NCBI GenBank assembly: GCA_965178125.1
Contig: OZ237776.1
Span: 186,001-250,000 of the forward strand
DNA length: 64,000 nt
From: Bilabrum cf. latius
Taxonomy: Eukaryota > Bigyra: Bicosoecida > Bigyra > Bicosoecida
Direction of reading: 5' to 3'
Shown in pieces: positions 11,222 through 22,547 of the stretch. Each line of letters opens with the position of its first letter. The first letter of the stretch is position 1. A program made the position numbers and the translations under genes. The notes beneath the pieces are model-generated. The model saw only the letters and a program-made list of their open reading frames with translations, did not search any database and had not been told where the DNA came from.

Positions 11222-12113
11222 TCCAGCTTCATCAGGCGCACATTCAATCCTATTCGCCTGCGTTTGGCTTTGAGTCTACTGCTGTACGACATAATTGTTC
11301 CGTGAATCCCTTGGATCCTACTTCCCGGTCAACCTAGCACCCTCTGCTGCGTCATTGGTCGGCAATTGCCAGGATCATTCAAGCAGGACGATACACTGTT
11401 GATGCTACTACCCACCCAAGAGGCGCTACCGGCAGCGAGAGTCATATTGATTGAGATTTATCAATACAATTTGCTCCAGAACTGAACATGGCGAATGCTG
11501 GAGCCCCGTACGAAGCAAGCGTGGTGCTGTGCGGTTGGCAACGGAGCTAGTGAATTGCATCGCTGGGGCGGCGAAGTCCATCTTTCGGTGTGGATTGCAA
11601 TGTATAAACTCATGTCTCTATATTCTAGCTGTAACACCCTCAGCATTGCCTAGGATATGGGGCATGCACCACAGTAGGCAACTATGAAAGCCGCAAGCTT
11701 GATGTTGGACGTGTTGTCCACGAAAAATAGCAGCCAAGTCGACCGGTCCATGAAACTACATCAGATGCGAGCATTTTGTATTATCATGAAAGTCGTGGTC
11801 TACAAAACTCGGCACTCACACTGTGACAAGATCGCGTCTGCAGATTCCTTGGGGCGCCGTCGGGACGGAGGACCAGCCTTGTTGCCCGCCAGTCCGACCG
11901 GGTTCTACGAGCAGCATAGTCCCATATGGAATTGCAGTGCTTCGTAGGACGGCACTTCTTGAGAGCTGGCGATTTCGAGTGCTTGCCGAGAAGCCGCGGC
12001 GGAAAACACTATATTTATCATCATGGATCCATCATGGTACCATCACATTGCCGGACGCACGCCCACGCCGGGCCTGTCGCCTGTTGCCTCCGCTCCCACG
12101 CAGCTTCTTGAGC
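11222..12113. other. No supported gene
   Basis: Short frames only on both strands. Probably the 5' flank of the minus gene at 9938-11221. No RNA gene or repeat recognised. Confidence 0.35.
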
Positions 12114-12590
12114 TTAAATGTAACGTTTGGTATTATTTAGTTGACTGGACTGCCCCATGTCGTTTACACTGGCCGCGAAGTTGTCCCGCAGAAATGTTTT
12201 CGGGATCTAGCCGTCCCCATCAAGCGGAGCTCTGTGCCTCCCGGGGCCTAGCGCCACCGCTGGCAGACTTGATGCGTGGTCGCAAGGCCTAGTGCTCGCA
12301 TACCGTAAGGATGCATATCCCAGACTCACTGGACACCGCTGAAGTTGTGTACCACCTTCTGCAGCATGCGGCGGTGCAACAGGGACCTGAACACTCTGGG
12401 TACAATACCCGGATGCTTGGGAACTTACGGTGGTTACAACACTGTCAGTCAAGCCAAAACGTAAAGTTTGGTGGTACCAAACATTGCCGCATGCAAGTGT
12501 GCAGCAACCTTTGCGGTGCGTCCCCAGCGCACACCGAGCCAGATTGCACGAAACGTCTGTGCTGCTGTCAACAGCTGGAGCCTGCAGCAT
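12114..12590 (-). CDS. Weakly supported 158-codon frame
   Basis: ATG at 12590 to TAA at 12114-12116 on the minus strand, crossing one TAG near 12207. It overlaps the last 23 bases of the gene ending at 12568 in another phase. Composition is ordinary and no domain is visible. It may instead be the 3' untranslated region of that gene. Confidence 0.22.
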
Positions 12591-14014
12591 GCGCTGTAGG
12601 CCATACTGTTTTCCCGGACCACCTCCGACCGGTCACTTCGACGCCTTTGGAGGCAGCCGAGCCGCCGCCGCTTGCAACCGCAAATTCAGGCCACTCGGCT
12701 GATGATCCACCCTGGCCGTCGCCATTCACCGGCTTGTTTTCGTCCTCCTCCGCCTCGTCGTTGTTGCCTTTCCCTGCATGCGTGTCTGTATCATCGTGGC
12801 CAAAGTCGCCGCCCACATCGAGCTCCCGCACATCGGGCCCTCTCGCAGTGAGCGCGACAGACACCGACCGAGGCAGCCTGGAAGTATCCAAGAACCTGAG
12901 ACCCCCTTCACAATGAATGCGCTGCCCGTGATCCCACCTGTTCTTCTTCCTGCCTTGCTTCCTCCACCACTTCTCCTCCGTGCACGGGGACAGCAGTCCT
13001 TCCATCGGACCCCCGGTGTGCAGATCCAGATGCGAAGAAGGACCGGAGGCCAAGCCGGGCCTAGTTTCTGTCCCTGCACCATCGCGAGGTTTTCTAGCAA
13101 GGCTACCTGCACCAAAAGCATGCTCAATGCCAGGCCCACTGCTCGCGCTGGCCATGTCATCATCGTGATCTCCGTTGTGAACAGAGCCAGCGGACGGGAG
13201 TGCCCAGCGGCTCGCCGCCATCGCCTTGCCTACGCTCTTCGCGTAAATATGCATATTCCCTGCTGCCGATACAGCCTCTATCTGTAGGAAGCCCTCTCGC
13301 TTGCCCTCGTCGCCGATCCCTGCACCCCGCGCGACAACTGCGGCGACGACTCCTTGCGATATTGCCTTGCCACTGGCAGTGGGCTAGAGTGGTTGGCTCT
13401 GCTCGTTCAACAATCGCGGCCGACCGCTCTCGAGTACAACTCCAAAATTTTCCATAATGGTGTCCGATGCTCCGGACGGAGAGACCCTTGATGTGGGCCG
13501 GCACTGTGCCAGTGGGCGGATTCGAGCTTCGGTGCTCCTTCCTCTGGCTTGATGGCACTTGCATGCCGGTGCGCATGACAAACACAGGTCAGCTTCTTGC
13601 AGTGAGCTTATCCCTTTATGGCCAATTACGTTGTCTTTATCGCAGCCTGCGCAGTGAAGCCCCTGGGGCGAACGTAGGTTGGCGACTTGCGTGTCTTTTT
13701 GAAGGCAGCTGTTCGCCATTCGTTTTGTCCTTTCAGATGCATGCAGACCACGGTTGACTGCAAAATATACGAGAATGTTCAAATGATACTACATCTTGAG
13801 CCTGTGAATTTCAAAGCGATGGTCAGGTCGACGGTAGCTGCCGTCAAGGATTGGGCCGGCCATTTTCTTTGCAGCAGCTCTACGAGCCTTTACCTGCATG
13901 TATCCGTTCCGTCGCATCAATGGATTGATTTATTGGATGCAATTTCAAAAGTTTCAGGTATAGGATGGCTGTTAGTTGTCGCTTGAAGCCAAATCTTACC
14001 AAAAGAAGTAGTAG
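12568..14014 (-). CDS. Cys/His-containing hypothetical protein, two or more exons
   Basis: Exon 12568-13757 is one minus frame, crossing TAG at 13384-13386 and ending in TGA at 12568. It is preceded by a clear intron, 13893 to 13758 (136 nt, GTAAAG...TTTTGCAG), which splits a Val codon. The upstream exon (13894 to at most 14014) continues in phase with helical sequence of the type LTAILYLKLLKLHPINQSID. No start ATG is seen, so another 5' exon is likely. After the junction is a Cys/His-rich stretch (HCAGCDKD ... CLSCAPACKCH) that could bind zinc. The C-terminal half is acidic, then Gly/Ser-rich. I do not recognise the family. Confidence 0.45.
13758..13893 (-). other. Spliceosomal intron
   Basis: Donor GTAAAG after GCAG, acceptor TTTTGCAG. 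Removing it joins two open frames in phase, giving natural protein sequence across the junction. Length 136 nt, close to the introns of the kinase array. Confidence 0.55.
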
Positions 14015-14831
14015 TCAAGCAGGCATCGCAGCTGTACTCTGCACCCTGTGATGAGACCTACCGTCCATCGGGGAAACCTTCACGCTTACCAAAACTGCTA
14101 CATTGTCCCATTGGTGTTATACGCGGCGGATTGCCGTTTGATTCCTCCTGTAGGCTCGCCAACACACTGCTCTTCTGGAGCCTCTTGAGGTGCGGTCCTC
14201 CGGTGGATTTCAAACCGGAACTCCGAGTCCGGCCAGTGCGTGCCACCAGTGGCCGCTGCTCTGAAATTCGGACTCTCTCTCCATTGTCAAGAAGTCACTC
14301 GACTGCTCATCCACAGGCCGCACTTTCCCGCACAGATCCCGGCAGGACATTCCGATACCATCCGTTCTGCAGGCCGCACGATGCCGCAGACGCACCACCA
14401 GGCAAACCTATGTGAGAGCACAGCCCAAGGGTGGGGACACAGGGAGCCAGGGGGTGCCGTGGACACTTGTTGAATGGCATTGACATTGTGATATGTGAGC
14501 TGCTGGCTCCATGCTACGACGCCAACAAGATCGGGTCCAACGCGGCGCGGCGCCGTTCACGACGGTGGTTCCGTTCTTTTCTCGAGAAGTTTGCTTGCCT
14601 GCAGTCTCGAGGAATCATAGTAATACAGCGTTAATCGCGCTCTAGTAGTCACCACAGTAAGCCAATGCCGCAACTTGGAGCGTAGCGCAGCGAGTCGCGC
14701 AGGTTACAAGCGTGCGGGTATGCTTCGCTACTCCCGAGACTGATGTTTGCGCTTCTTCACATTCTGCAGTACTTTCCGCACATTGATTAGTGCCACACCA
14801 AAGACATAGTTTAAAGCATCAAAACTAATCG
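14015..14831. other. No supported gene; likely promoter region
   Basis: Short frames only. It lies between the 5' end of a minus-strand gene and the start of the long kinase gene, so it probably holds both promoters. Confidence 0.4.
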
Positions 14832-17800
14832 ATGGGGACATCTACTTCAGTGCCATCGGCAGGAGCCGGCGCAGCCAGCGGCGCTCTGGGTACGCAAGGC
14901 AGCGCTGCGGCCGGCAGCGGCCTCCGAAACGGAGCAGAAATAATGTTGGACGATGGCGTGTGCATCCAAGTGGGTAAATTGCTGGGAGAGGGCGGGTTCG
15001 GATCCGTCTGGTCGGCGCGATTCGTGCTGTCATCCCCCGAGCAGCAGTCGGCAGCCAAACGAGCACTGAACAGAGGCGGCGTATCGGCCCAGGAGCTGGG
15101 ACTCTCTGGGGCCCGGGCAAGGGACCCCTCTCATTTCCCGCTGGTGCTCAAGCGGCAGCTGTACCCCGTCAACTGGGCGGCTGCAGCGGCTGCCGCTGCG
15201 GTTGAGCTCGCACTGGCCACTGGACTATCCCATCCGAGCGTGCGACCGTGGGGGTCCAGCGGGACAGGCCGCAAGGCGCCGCCCCCTGCGACCAACGCGC
15301 GCTAGAGGCACGTTGTGGCATGCCTGGGGGCCCGGCACGGCGCCGCGCAATCCGGTTCCGCCAACGGCCAGGCGCCAGCACTCGGCAGCGAGGGCGCTCG
15401 TCACACCCTGGACCTGCTCTTCGAGCGGTGCTGGGGCGGGACAGCTTACGACGAGGCGCTGGCGGCCGCCGAGTCGGGGAACAAGCGGCTGCCCGTGGCG
15501 GTGGTGCTGGGCCGCTGGCGCGCCCTGTGTCTGGCCGTCGCCGCGCAGCACGAGGCCACTGCGGAACCGGCCGGGGAACAGGCCTTTCTGGACGCCCTGC
15601 GCGGCGCCTGGCCAGCGTCCGCCGGCGGCACCCGCACGCTCGTCACACTGGCCAAAAGCTGGCCCCAGACCCGGCGTGCCCTCGCAGGCACACGCTCTGA
15701 CAGGGGACCGCTGGCAATCGCCAACAGGGACATCAAACCGGAAAACCTGGTCCTTGCGGAACCGCCGTGCGTGGAGGCCTACCTCCTCGACCTTCCTCCG
15801 CGACGGGTTCGCGAACGTTCGTCGTGGAGCCCCGAAGCCGCCTTCGGCAAGCGGGCCAGCCGGAGCAGGAGCCTTCGCGCCGGTGCGGGGGGGCCTGGCG
15901 GCTCGAGGATCGGATCCAGGGAACAGAAGAGGCGGGTCGCCCGCGGCATGGTGCCCGGCGGGGCCCCCGACCTGGGTCTCCCCCCCCTCCCCGCCGCAGC
16001 GTCCACCGGTGGATCGGGATCGGATCAGTCGGGTAGGCGCACGGACGCGCTGTCACTGGTGCCCGATTTTGCCCCGGAGGCAGTGCGCGCGGCGGGCGTA
16101 CCCACCCGCCAGATCGATTTCGGCTCCGGATACTGGTCCCGCGTGGGGGGTCCGGAGGGAAGGCCGGGTGGATTCGGGAACCGCGGTGCGAGTGCATCGC
16201 ACGGTGGTGCGGGACCGCCGGACTCGCTGGGGTGGACACCGGAAGACGAGGAGGAGCCCGGGCTGCCCGGTGTGATGAGTGACGAGAGCAAGCGGATCGC
16301 GGGGCAGGAGCAGGAGTGCGTCCACAACACCACCACGGCGGACTACCGCGCCCCCGAGCTACACGACTGCAAGGGGGGGCTCCCCGTGACCGTCCGATCG
16401 GATGTGTGGTCCCTCGGCTGCGTGCTGTTCGTGCTCGTTACACAGGGACCCAGCCCGTTCGGGGACGGGGAGGGGGGCGTCAGCGGGGCGGCCATCGCGG
16501 CGGGGGCGGGCTGGGACTGCGAGCGGATCCGGAGCCGATTCCCGGACTGGCTGCAGGGCGGTGATCCGGAGTCGAATTGGAAGGAGGAGGAGGGGGACGT
16601 CCCCGGGTGGCTGGCGGCGAGGCTGCGTCGCCTGCTCGGTATCATGCTTCGGAGGAACCCACTCAGGCGGCCGTCGGCCCGCGGGGCCGTGCAACTGGCC
16701 AGGCATCTGCTTGGGGAGGAGGTGTGGAGGCGGGCACAGGGTCTCAGACCTGGGAGCTTCGCCTCTAGAGCCGAGTACGATGAGGCGTGCAGGGTGGCGG
16801 ACGCTGCTGAAGCGGGCCGCGGGTCACCTGCTGCTGGTGCAAGGGCCACTCCAGCGGCGGCGGCGGCGGCTGCGGCTGGACCAGCTGCGGGGCCGGGGTC
16901 GACGGGAAGCGGCGGGGGCGGTTCGAGTGCGGCGGGGTCCGGTGCATTGCACGATCGTGCCACTGGTGTCGCTGATGGTACCGAAGAGGATGGGCAGGAC
17001 TGGAGCCCCTTCGACAACGAGGATGGGGGCGAGGATGGGGGTAGGATGGGTGCACTGCACGAGAGTGCAAGCACATCGCACACAGGGACAGCAGAATTCC
17101 AAGAAGAAGCCAAAACGCAGGATGAAGGCGACGATGACGAAGGTGAAGACGACGAGGAGGAGATCGACCTCGATGCTGCCGCTGCAGCCGCAGGCATCTC
17201 ACCCGTGCGGCCGATCCGTGGAGGCGCCGCGCATCTGCAGAGAGGTTCCGCTACCGGACGGCTCGCGATCCGCGCAACCCGACGACCCACCGGTGGATCG
17301 GCGGCCAGTTCCCCCCGGGACCCGAGCGCCCGTCCACCGTACCACCCCCCTGGGCTGACCATCTTCGACCCCAAGGACCCGCTGCAGTGCGGTGCACCCT
17401 ACCTTACGACCATCCGGGGCAGCAGCCAGGCATCCCACGTGGCGCTGCGATCCTTGTGCCTGGCTTACGCGCCGGCAGTGACGTCAGATGATGTGGCTTC
17501 CCGTCTCCTCCGGATGGGCGGCGGCGAGGCCTCGCGGGCCCAGAGGTGGGTAGCCAGAGCCACCGCGGTGGGCGCCCTCGGGGCACCGAAGCAGAAGTAC
17601 GTCCGCTTTCTGGCGGTGGAGGCGTGGGAGGTCGCGAGGGAGGCCAGGCGCGCGGCGTGGAGCGGAACCTGGGATCGGATCATGGAATCCACCGGTGGGC
17701 CCACCCCCACCCCGGAGTAGGCGCAGGCGCGGCTCCGCAAGCGCTGGATCAAGGCTTGGACCCCCGCAGCGCCCACGGTGCAGGAGCAGCGGCAGCGGCG

Positions 17801-20800
17801 CAGTTCCTCCACCGACGGGGCTTCCGGGAACGTTCCGGGATATTTCTGCGCGAAACCGCTCGCAGGATCGGACGCTCCCGCCGGCCGGGTCCCCGCCCCC
17901 GGAGCCCCTGCCATGCTGTCCGGCCCGCTGTGGCCCTGGCTCGAGCAGCGGCCCTGGGACTCGGAGCCGAATGTCGCGGCCACCAGCGCGGTCCTGCTGC
18001 TGCGGATGTGGCTGGACGGCCCTCCCGAGCTCTGCTGCGGGGCGGCGCTGGCACTCGCGCGGGCCTGGTGCTTCGAGGCGGGGGGCGGCTGGCGGATCCA
18101 GGCGCATCGCATTGCGGCGCAGTCCCCCGGGGGATGGCCGGCGGAACCGATCGAGGCCGCGCGGCTGGGCGCCGCGCGATTTGCCGCCCGCGTGTGCGGT
18201 TCCGCAGGGCGACACGCCGAGGCACTGGGGGCGATCGCCGCGGCGTTCCAGGAGACGAGCGGGCTGCCTGGGGCCTTCGGGGGCGACGGGGCCAGCGATG
18301 GTTCGTTCGGGTTCGCTGGGTTCGACGCGGCTGGCACCGCCGGCGGCGGGGGTACCCCCAGGGGAATGGAGGGGTGGGCGGCGTTCGAGTCGGGTGAGGG
18401 GCTGGTTGCAACCGGTGCGCAGCGGGCAGGGGCCCGCAGGGCTGGGCCGGGCGACGGCGACCGGTCCACCGGTGGATCGTTGGCGGGTCTGGGTGACCCC
18501 ACGGCGGGGACAGTGGGCATGGTGCCACCCGTGGGGGGCGATTTCCGTCCCGTGCTACCCCTGGTTGCGATGCGTGATACGGTGCTTTCGTCGTCCCGGG
18601 TGGCCGCCAGCCGGGAGATCGACCCGTCGCCCATGGAGTCACTCTCGCACCTGGTGTCAGTCGTGCGACCCAAGACCCAGGATCGGATCATACGGCATCT
18701 GCAGGCGGCTGCCTCGTCTGTCGTGTACCCCCTGGCCTCGTGTGCGGCAGCTGCCGCTGGCGTGTCGGCGCGAGCGCGTGCGGATGCCAGCGACGCAGCC
18801 GGCGGGGGCCGTGCGTCGGGTGTGACGAGTGAGGGCGTGACCACGGGCTTCCACCGGGTGAATTTCAGCGGTGGGTCGGGGGGCGACGGGGATGGGGCCC
18901 GCTCTCAATCTACCGGTGGAGGATCGAAGCCTCCCACGGCAGGCCCTCTGGTCCTGGGGGGACTGGAGCAGCTGCTGCTGGGCAGCGCGAGCACGGTGGT
19001 TGCAACCGCCTGCAACTCGGCGCGGGCACTCTCGGAGGCCCTGCGCGGGGTGGCGCTGGCTGCATCGCGCGGCGCCGATGTTCCGCAAGGGATCCGTGAG
19101 AGCTGCAGAAGGGCGAGGAGCACGCTCCGGGCGGTCGCGCCGGCCGTCCGCGCCGCATCCGAAGAGCTCCGGAGGGCCCTGTCGAAAACGCAGGTTGCAA
19201 CCGCGGTGCTGGAGGCGGGAGGATCCACCGTTGTTCCCCGACTGTCTGGGTGGCTGTACGGAGAGGAGACGGAGTCCGGCGGGGGCGGGGACGAGGGGGA
19301 AGAGGCCGGCAAGGCAGGAGTGGACGAGGATCCTGCCGTCGGTGAAGGAGCGGTGGAAGGGGGCTTGCACTCGTCACATCGAGGCGTGCATGATGGTGCG
19401 GACCCTCCGGCGGTCAGCAGCCCGGACGCGTTTCAGCTCGACCCCGAGGACAACGACGGCGCAAGGGATGGCGGCTAGGCAAGGGATTCGGAGGGCGGCG
19501 ATCGGGGCAGGCAGTCAGTCGGCCAAGTCGGGCATCCTACGGACCACCTGGGATTCCAGACGGTGGGCCTGCGTGGCGCCGCTGGTATAGCGGAACATGT
19601 CGACGCCTCTCGCCGGCGAAGGAACCGCCGGGCTAGGGCAAGGGGTGCTGGTGCTGATGCTGATGCTGGTGCTGGTGGCGATCCGCTGGTGGTGGCGGGC
19701 CAAGATCCAGAGGTGGATCTTGGGCTGGGAGGGGTGGCCAATGCGGAGCCAAGTTCTGGTCAAGCTGGACGAACCGGTGACAATGACGAGGATGACGACG
19801 ATGTGTGGGGGGTTGCTCGCGGCGTGGGGCAGGGATAGGACGAGGACGAGGATCCGACGAGTCCACTGGGCGGCATGGGAAACGGCGGCATGGGCGAAGA
19901 CGAGGAGGAGTTTGATCCATTCGGGGAACTGGGGGGTGGTGCCGTGGCAGCGCGGTCGGCAGGTGTGACGAGTGCGATGTCGGGTGCTGCCACGGCGGCG
20001 TCTGACGACCTGCTGCTGGTGGATGCCGGTCACAGCGCCAGAGTGGCGGCCGCGGTTCACTCGTCACAAGGGGCCGGCCTGACGTACGATTCTGAAGATG
20101 AAGATCGTGCGAACGACTTTGATCCGTTCGGTACGGTTGGATCGCACGGCAATGCAGTGCACCGAAGCACGTCCCAGCCGCCCCCGCGCCGCTCGGGCAG
20201 CGCCGATCCCCACCCCCCGCTCGGAACAGATCCGGAATCGGAATTGAAACGCCACCGAGGTGACGCCGACGGAGGCTCTTCGCCCCCGGTCGCTTCCCCG
20301 GCCCAGTTCGCCTCGGGGCCTGGGGGACACCCGCCCCCACACCCTACAGCTCGGCAGGGGCAAGCACAAGCACCAGCGCAAGCACGAGCACGAGCAGCGT
20401 CGCCTGCCGCTGGCCCTGGGCAGTCCACCGGTGGACCGGACTCATTCCGGTCATTCCGCACCTCGACCGGATCGGGCAGCAGGACGGAGGAAGACGGCAG
20501 CGGCAAGACACCAGCGGTTGCAGGTGTGACGAGTGGACGACTCCCGCGGGCGCCGGATGGAGACCACACATCGACCACCCCCGCGGCGCGTGCCGGCACC
20601 CCGGGCGGCCATTGTGTGACGAGTACGGCTGCACCGCACGGCTCCCAGGGTGGATCGAGCGAGCTTGGCTCCCTTGGGAAGCTGGCCAGCGAAACTGGCT
20701 TGAGCAGGGACGAATCCACCGGTGGATCGAGAGCCTCCAGGGGTGGAACCCTCGCTGGTCCTGGAGCCCCCCACGCCTCGTTCGATGGAGAGGGTGGAGC

Positions 20801-22304
20801 GGGCCCGTATGCATCCGAAGCAGGAGCAGCAGCAGCTTAGGGTGGAGATGGTGCAAGTGCAGGCGCAGGCGCAGGCGCTTCAGGGGGCGCTTCACCGGGT
20901 CTCGATCTCACGCTCGCGCAGCTCGAACGATCCAGGATGGGGTTTGACGCTGGGCTTGTCTCAGCGGCCGTGCCTTCCTCGCTGGGCCCGGCCAGCGTCA
21001 GTCCACCGGTGGAGCCAGCCGACCACAAGGTGGCCAAACACGGCGGCGCGCAGCAGACGGGCTACAATCCTTTCGCGACAGGCGCGGGGACGGGAGCCGA
21101 TTCTCTCCCGGATCAGGCCGCCCCCCCAATCGGGGGTGGACCCGCGCAGGCTGGGGGAAAGAAAGAAACCGGCGGGGCCGTCAGCGGGTCTCGCACCCGG
21201 GAGGGGGGCATGTCCACCGCGTGGGCCAAGGCCGCCGAGCTGGACCCCGAGCAGGTGCGGCTGCACCGAAGGATCGGATCAGGCGGATTTGCGGAGGTGT
21301 TCCTCGGAACCGTGAGGGGACGGGAAGTTGCGGTGAAGCGCCTGCTGGGTGACTTCCTGGCGGGTGCAGCGCACGGTGGTGCGGGTGACGGGGGCCGGGG
21401 TCAGCAGGCTGCCAAGGCCCAGCGCGACTTCGAGCGCGAAGTGGCGATGCTGGCGAGGCTCAGGCACCCCAGCCTGGTTGAATTCGTCGGGGTGGTCAAG
21501 CGGCCGCTGTGCCTGGTGACCGAGTTCTGCAGCCGGGGCAGCCTGTTCGACGTCCTGAGGAGGCACAGGAAACCCAGGGAACAACCGGGGCCCGGCGCCG
21601 GATCGGCCGCGATCGCGCTGGCCAAGCAGCTCGCGGCGACTCCAGCGGCCAGGGACGCCGGGGAGCCTGCCTTGGGGTGGGAGGTTGGCCTCAGCTGGAC
21701 GGCTCGACTGAAACTAGCCGTTGACGTGGCCTCGTGCGTGGCGTTCCTCCACGGGCAGAAGCCCGTAGTCATGCACCGGGATCTAAAATCTCTGAATGTG
21801 CTTGTTACTTCCGACTGGAGGGGTCGCGTGGCTGACCTGGGCCTGGCCCGGCTTAGGGGAGGGACCGGGAGCGTGCTTGGCTCCGTGGCGGGAGGCGGGG
21901 CCGCGGCTGCCGCGGCCGTGGGTTCCACCGGTGGATCGCTGTACACGCAATAGGTCGGTTCGTTCCACTGGATGCCTCCTGAGGTGATCGCCGGCGGGCG
22001 GTATGCGGAGCAGGCGGATGCGTTTTCCTTCGGCGTGATCCTTTGGGAGCTGGCCATGGGAACCACGCCATACGCCGGTATGGCGCCGGTGGCAGTGGCC
22101 TATGCCGTGCTACACCGGGGAACGAGGCCGCCCATTCCTCCCGCATCGATGCTCCCGGGCCCCGCGTTCGCGGCTCTGATGCGCGCGTGCTGGCGGGTGG
22201 ACCCGAAGCGGAGACCTCCGTTCCGGAAAATCGAGGCGGCGCTCAGGGGCCTGCTAATGGCGTGGGAGAGAGCTCACCCTGGAGAGTAGACTGTAGTTAT
22301 TTAA
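14832..22304 (+). CDS. Giant dual protein kinase: NAK/AAK1-like kinase plus TKL-like kinase with DPF/NPF motifs
   Basis: One frame of 2,490 codons from ATG 14832 to TAA 22302-22304 when UAG is Gln. In-frame TAGs are at 15303, 17718, 19476, 19836, 20838, 21951 and 22287. Kinase 1 (about residues 45-640) has the glycine loop GEGGFGSVW, a catalytic loop NRDIKPENLVL (His replaced by Asn), DFG within QIDFGSGYW near residue 430, and YRAPE then DVWSLGC near 505-525, with a long insert before DFG. A helical middle and disordered Gly/Ser/acidic regions follow. They carry FDPFGEL (about 1694), FDPFGTV (1763) and NPF (2078), which are AP-2 and EH-domain ligand words. Kinase 2 (about 2145-2485) has GSGGFAEVF, VAVKRL, HRDLKSLNVL, DLG for DFG and the tyrosine-kinase-like SFGVILWEL. 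I infer a clathrin-adaptor kinase fused to a TKL-type kinase; hidden introns are possible. Confidence 0.75.
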
Positions 22305-22547
22305 AAAATTATCATGGGGCGTTCATACTCGATGTTTGAAGGCAGTCAATGTGCCGGCTTGGCTGCATCGAATTCGGAAGTAAGGCCGTGTGACTCGGGG
22401 TGCAAGGCCTAAACGCAATCACACAAACACTATAAAATGCTGGTTGTACCAGAAAAATGCGACTTCTGCTCTGGAAATGGGCGTTAAAAGCGCATGCACC
22501 GTAACGTGTGTGATAACTTTGAAAGATCAAGATAAAAACTAGTTTCC
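22305..22547. promoter_or_regulatory. Intergenic promoter region of histidine kinase 1
   Basis: AT-richer 243-bp gap between the TAA of the dual kinase and the ATG at 22548. It contains a TATA-like CACTATAAAATG near 22428. No gene fits. Confidence 0.35.

Noticed and set aside
15202-16275. 357-residue ORF in another frame of the dual kinase gene
   Set aside because: Arg/Pro-rich shadow of a GC-rich gene. The kinase motifs lie in the overlapping frame that stays open for 2,490 codons.
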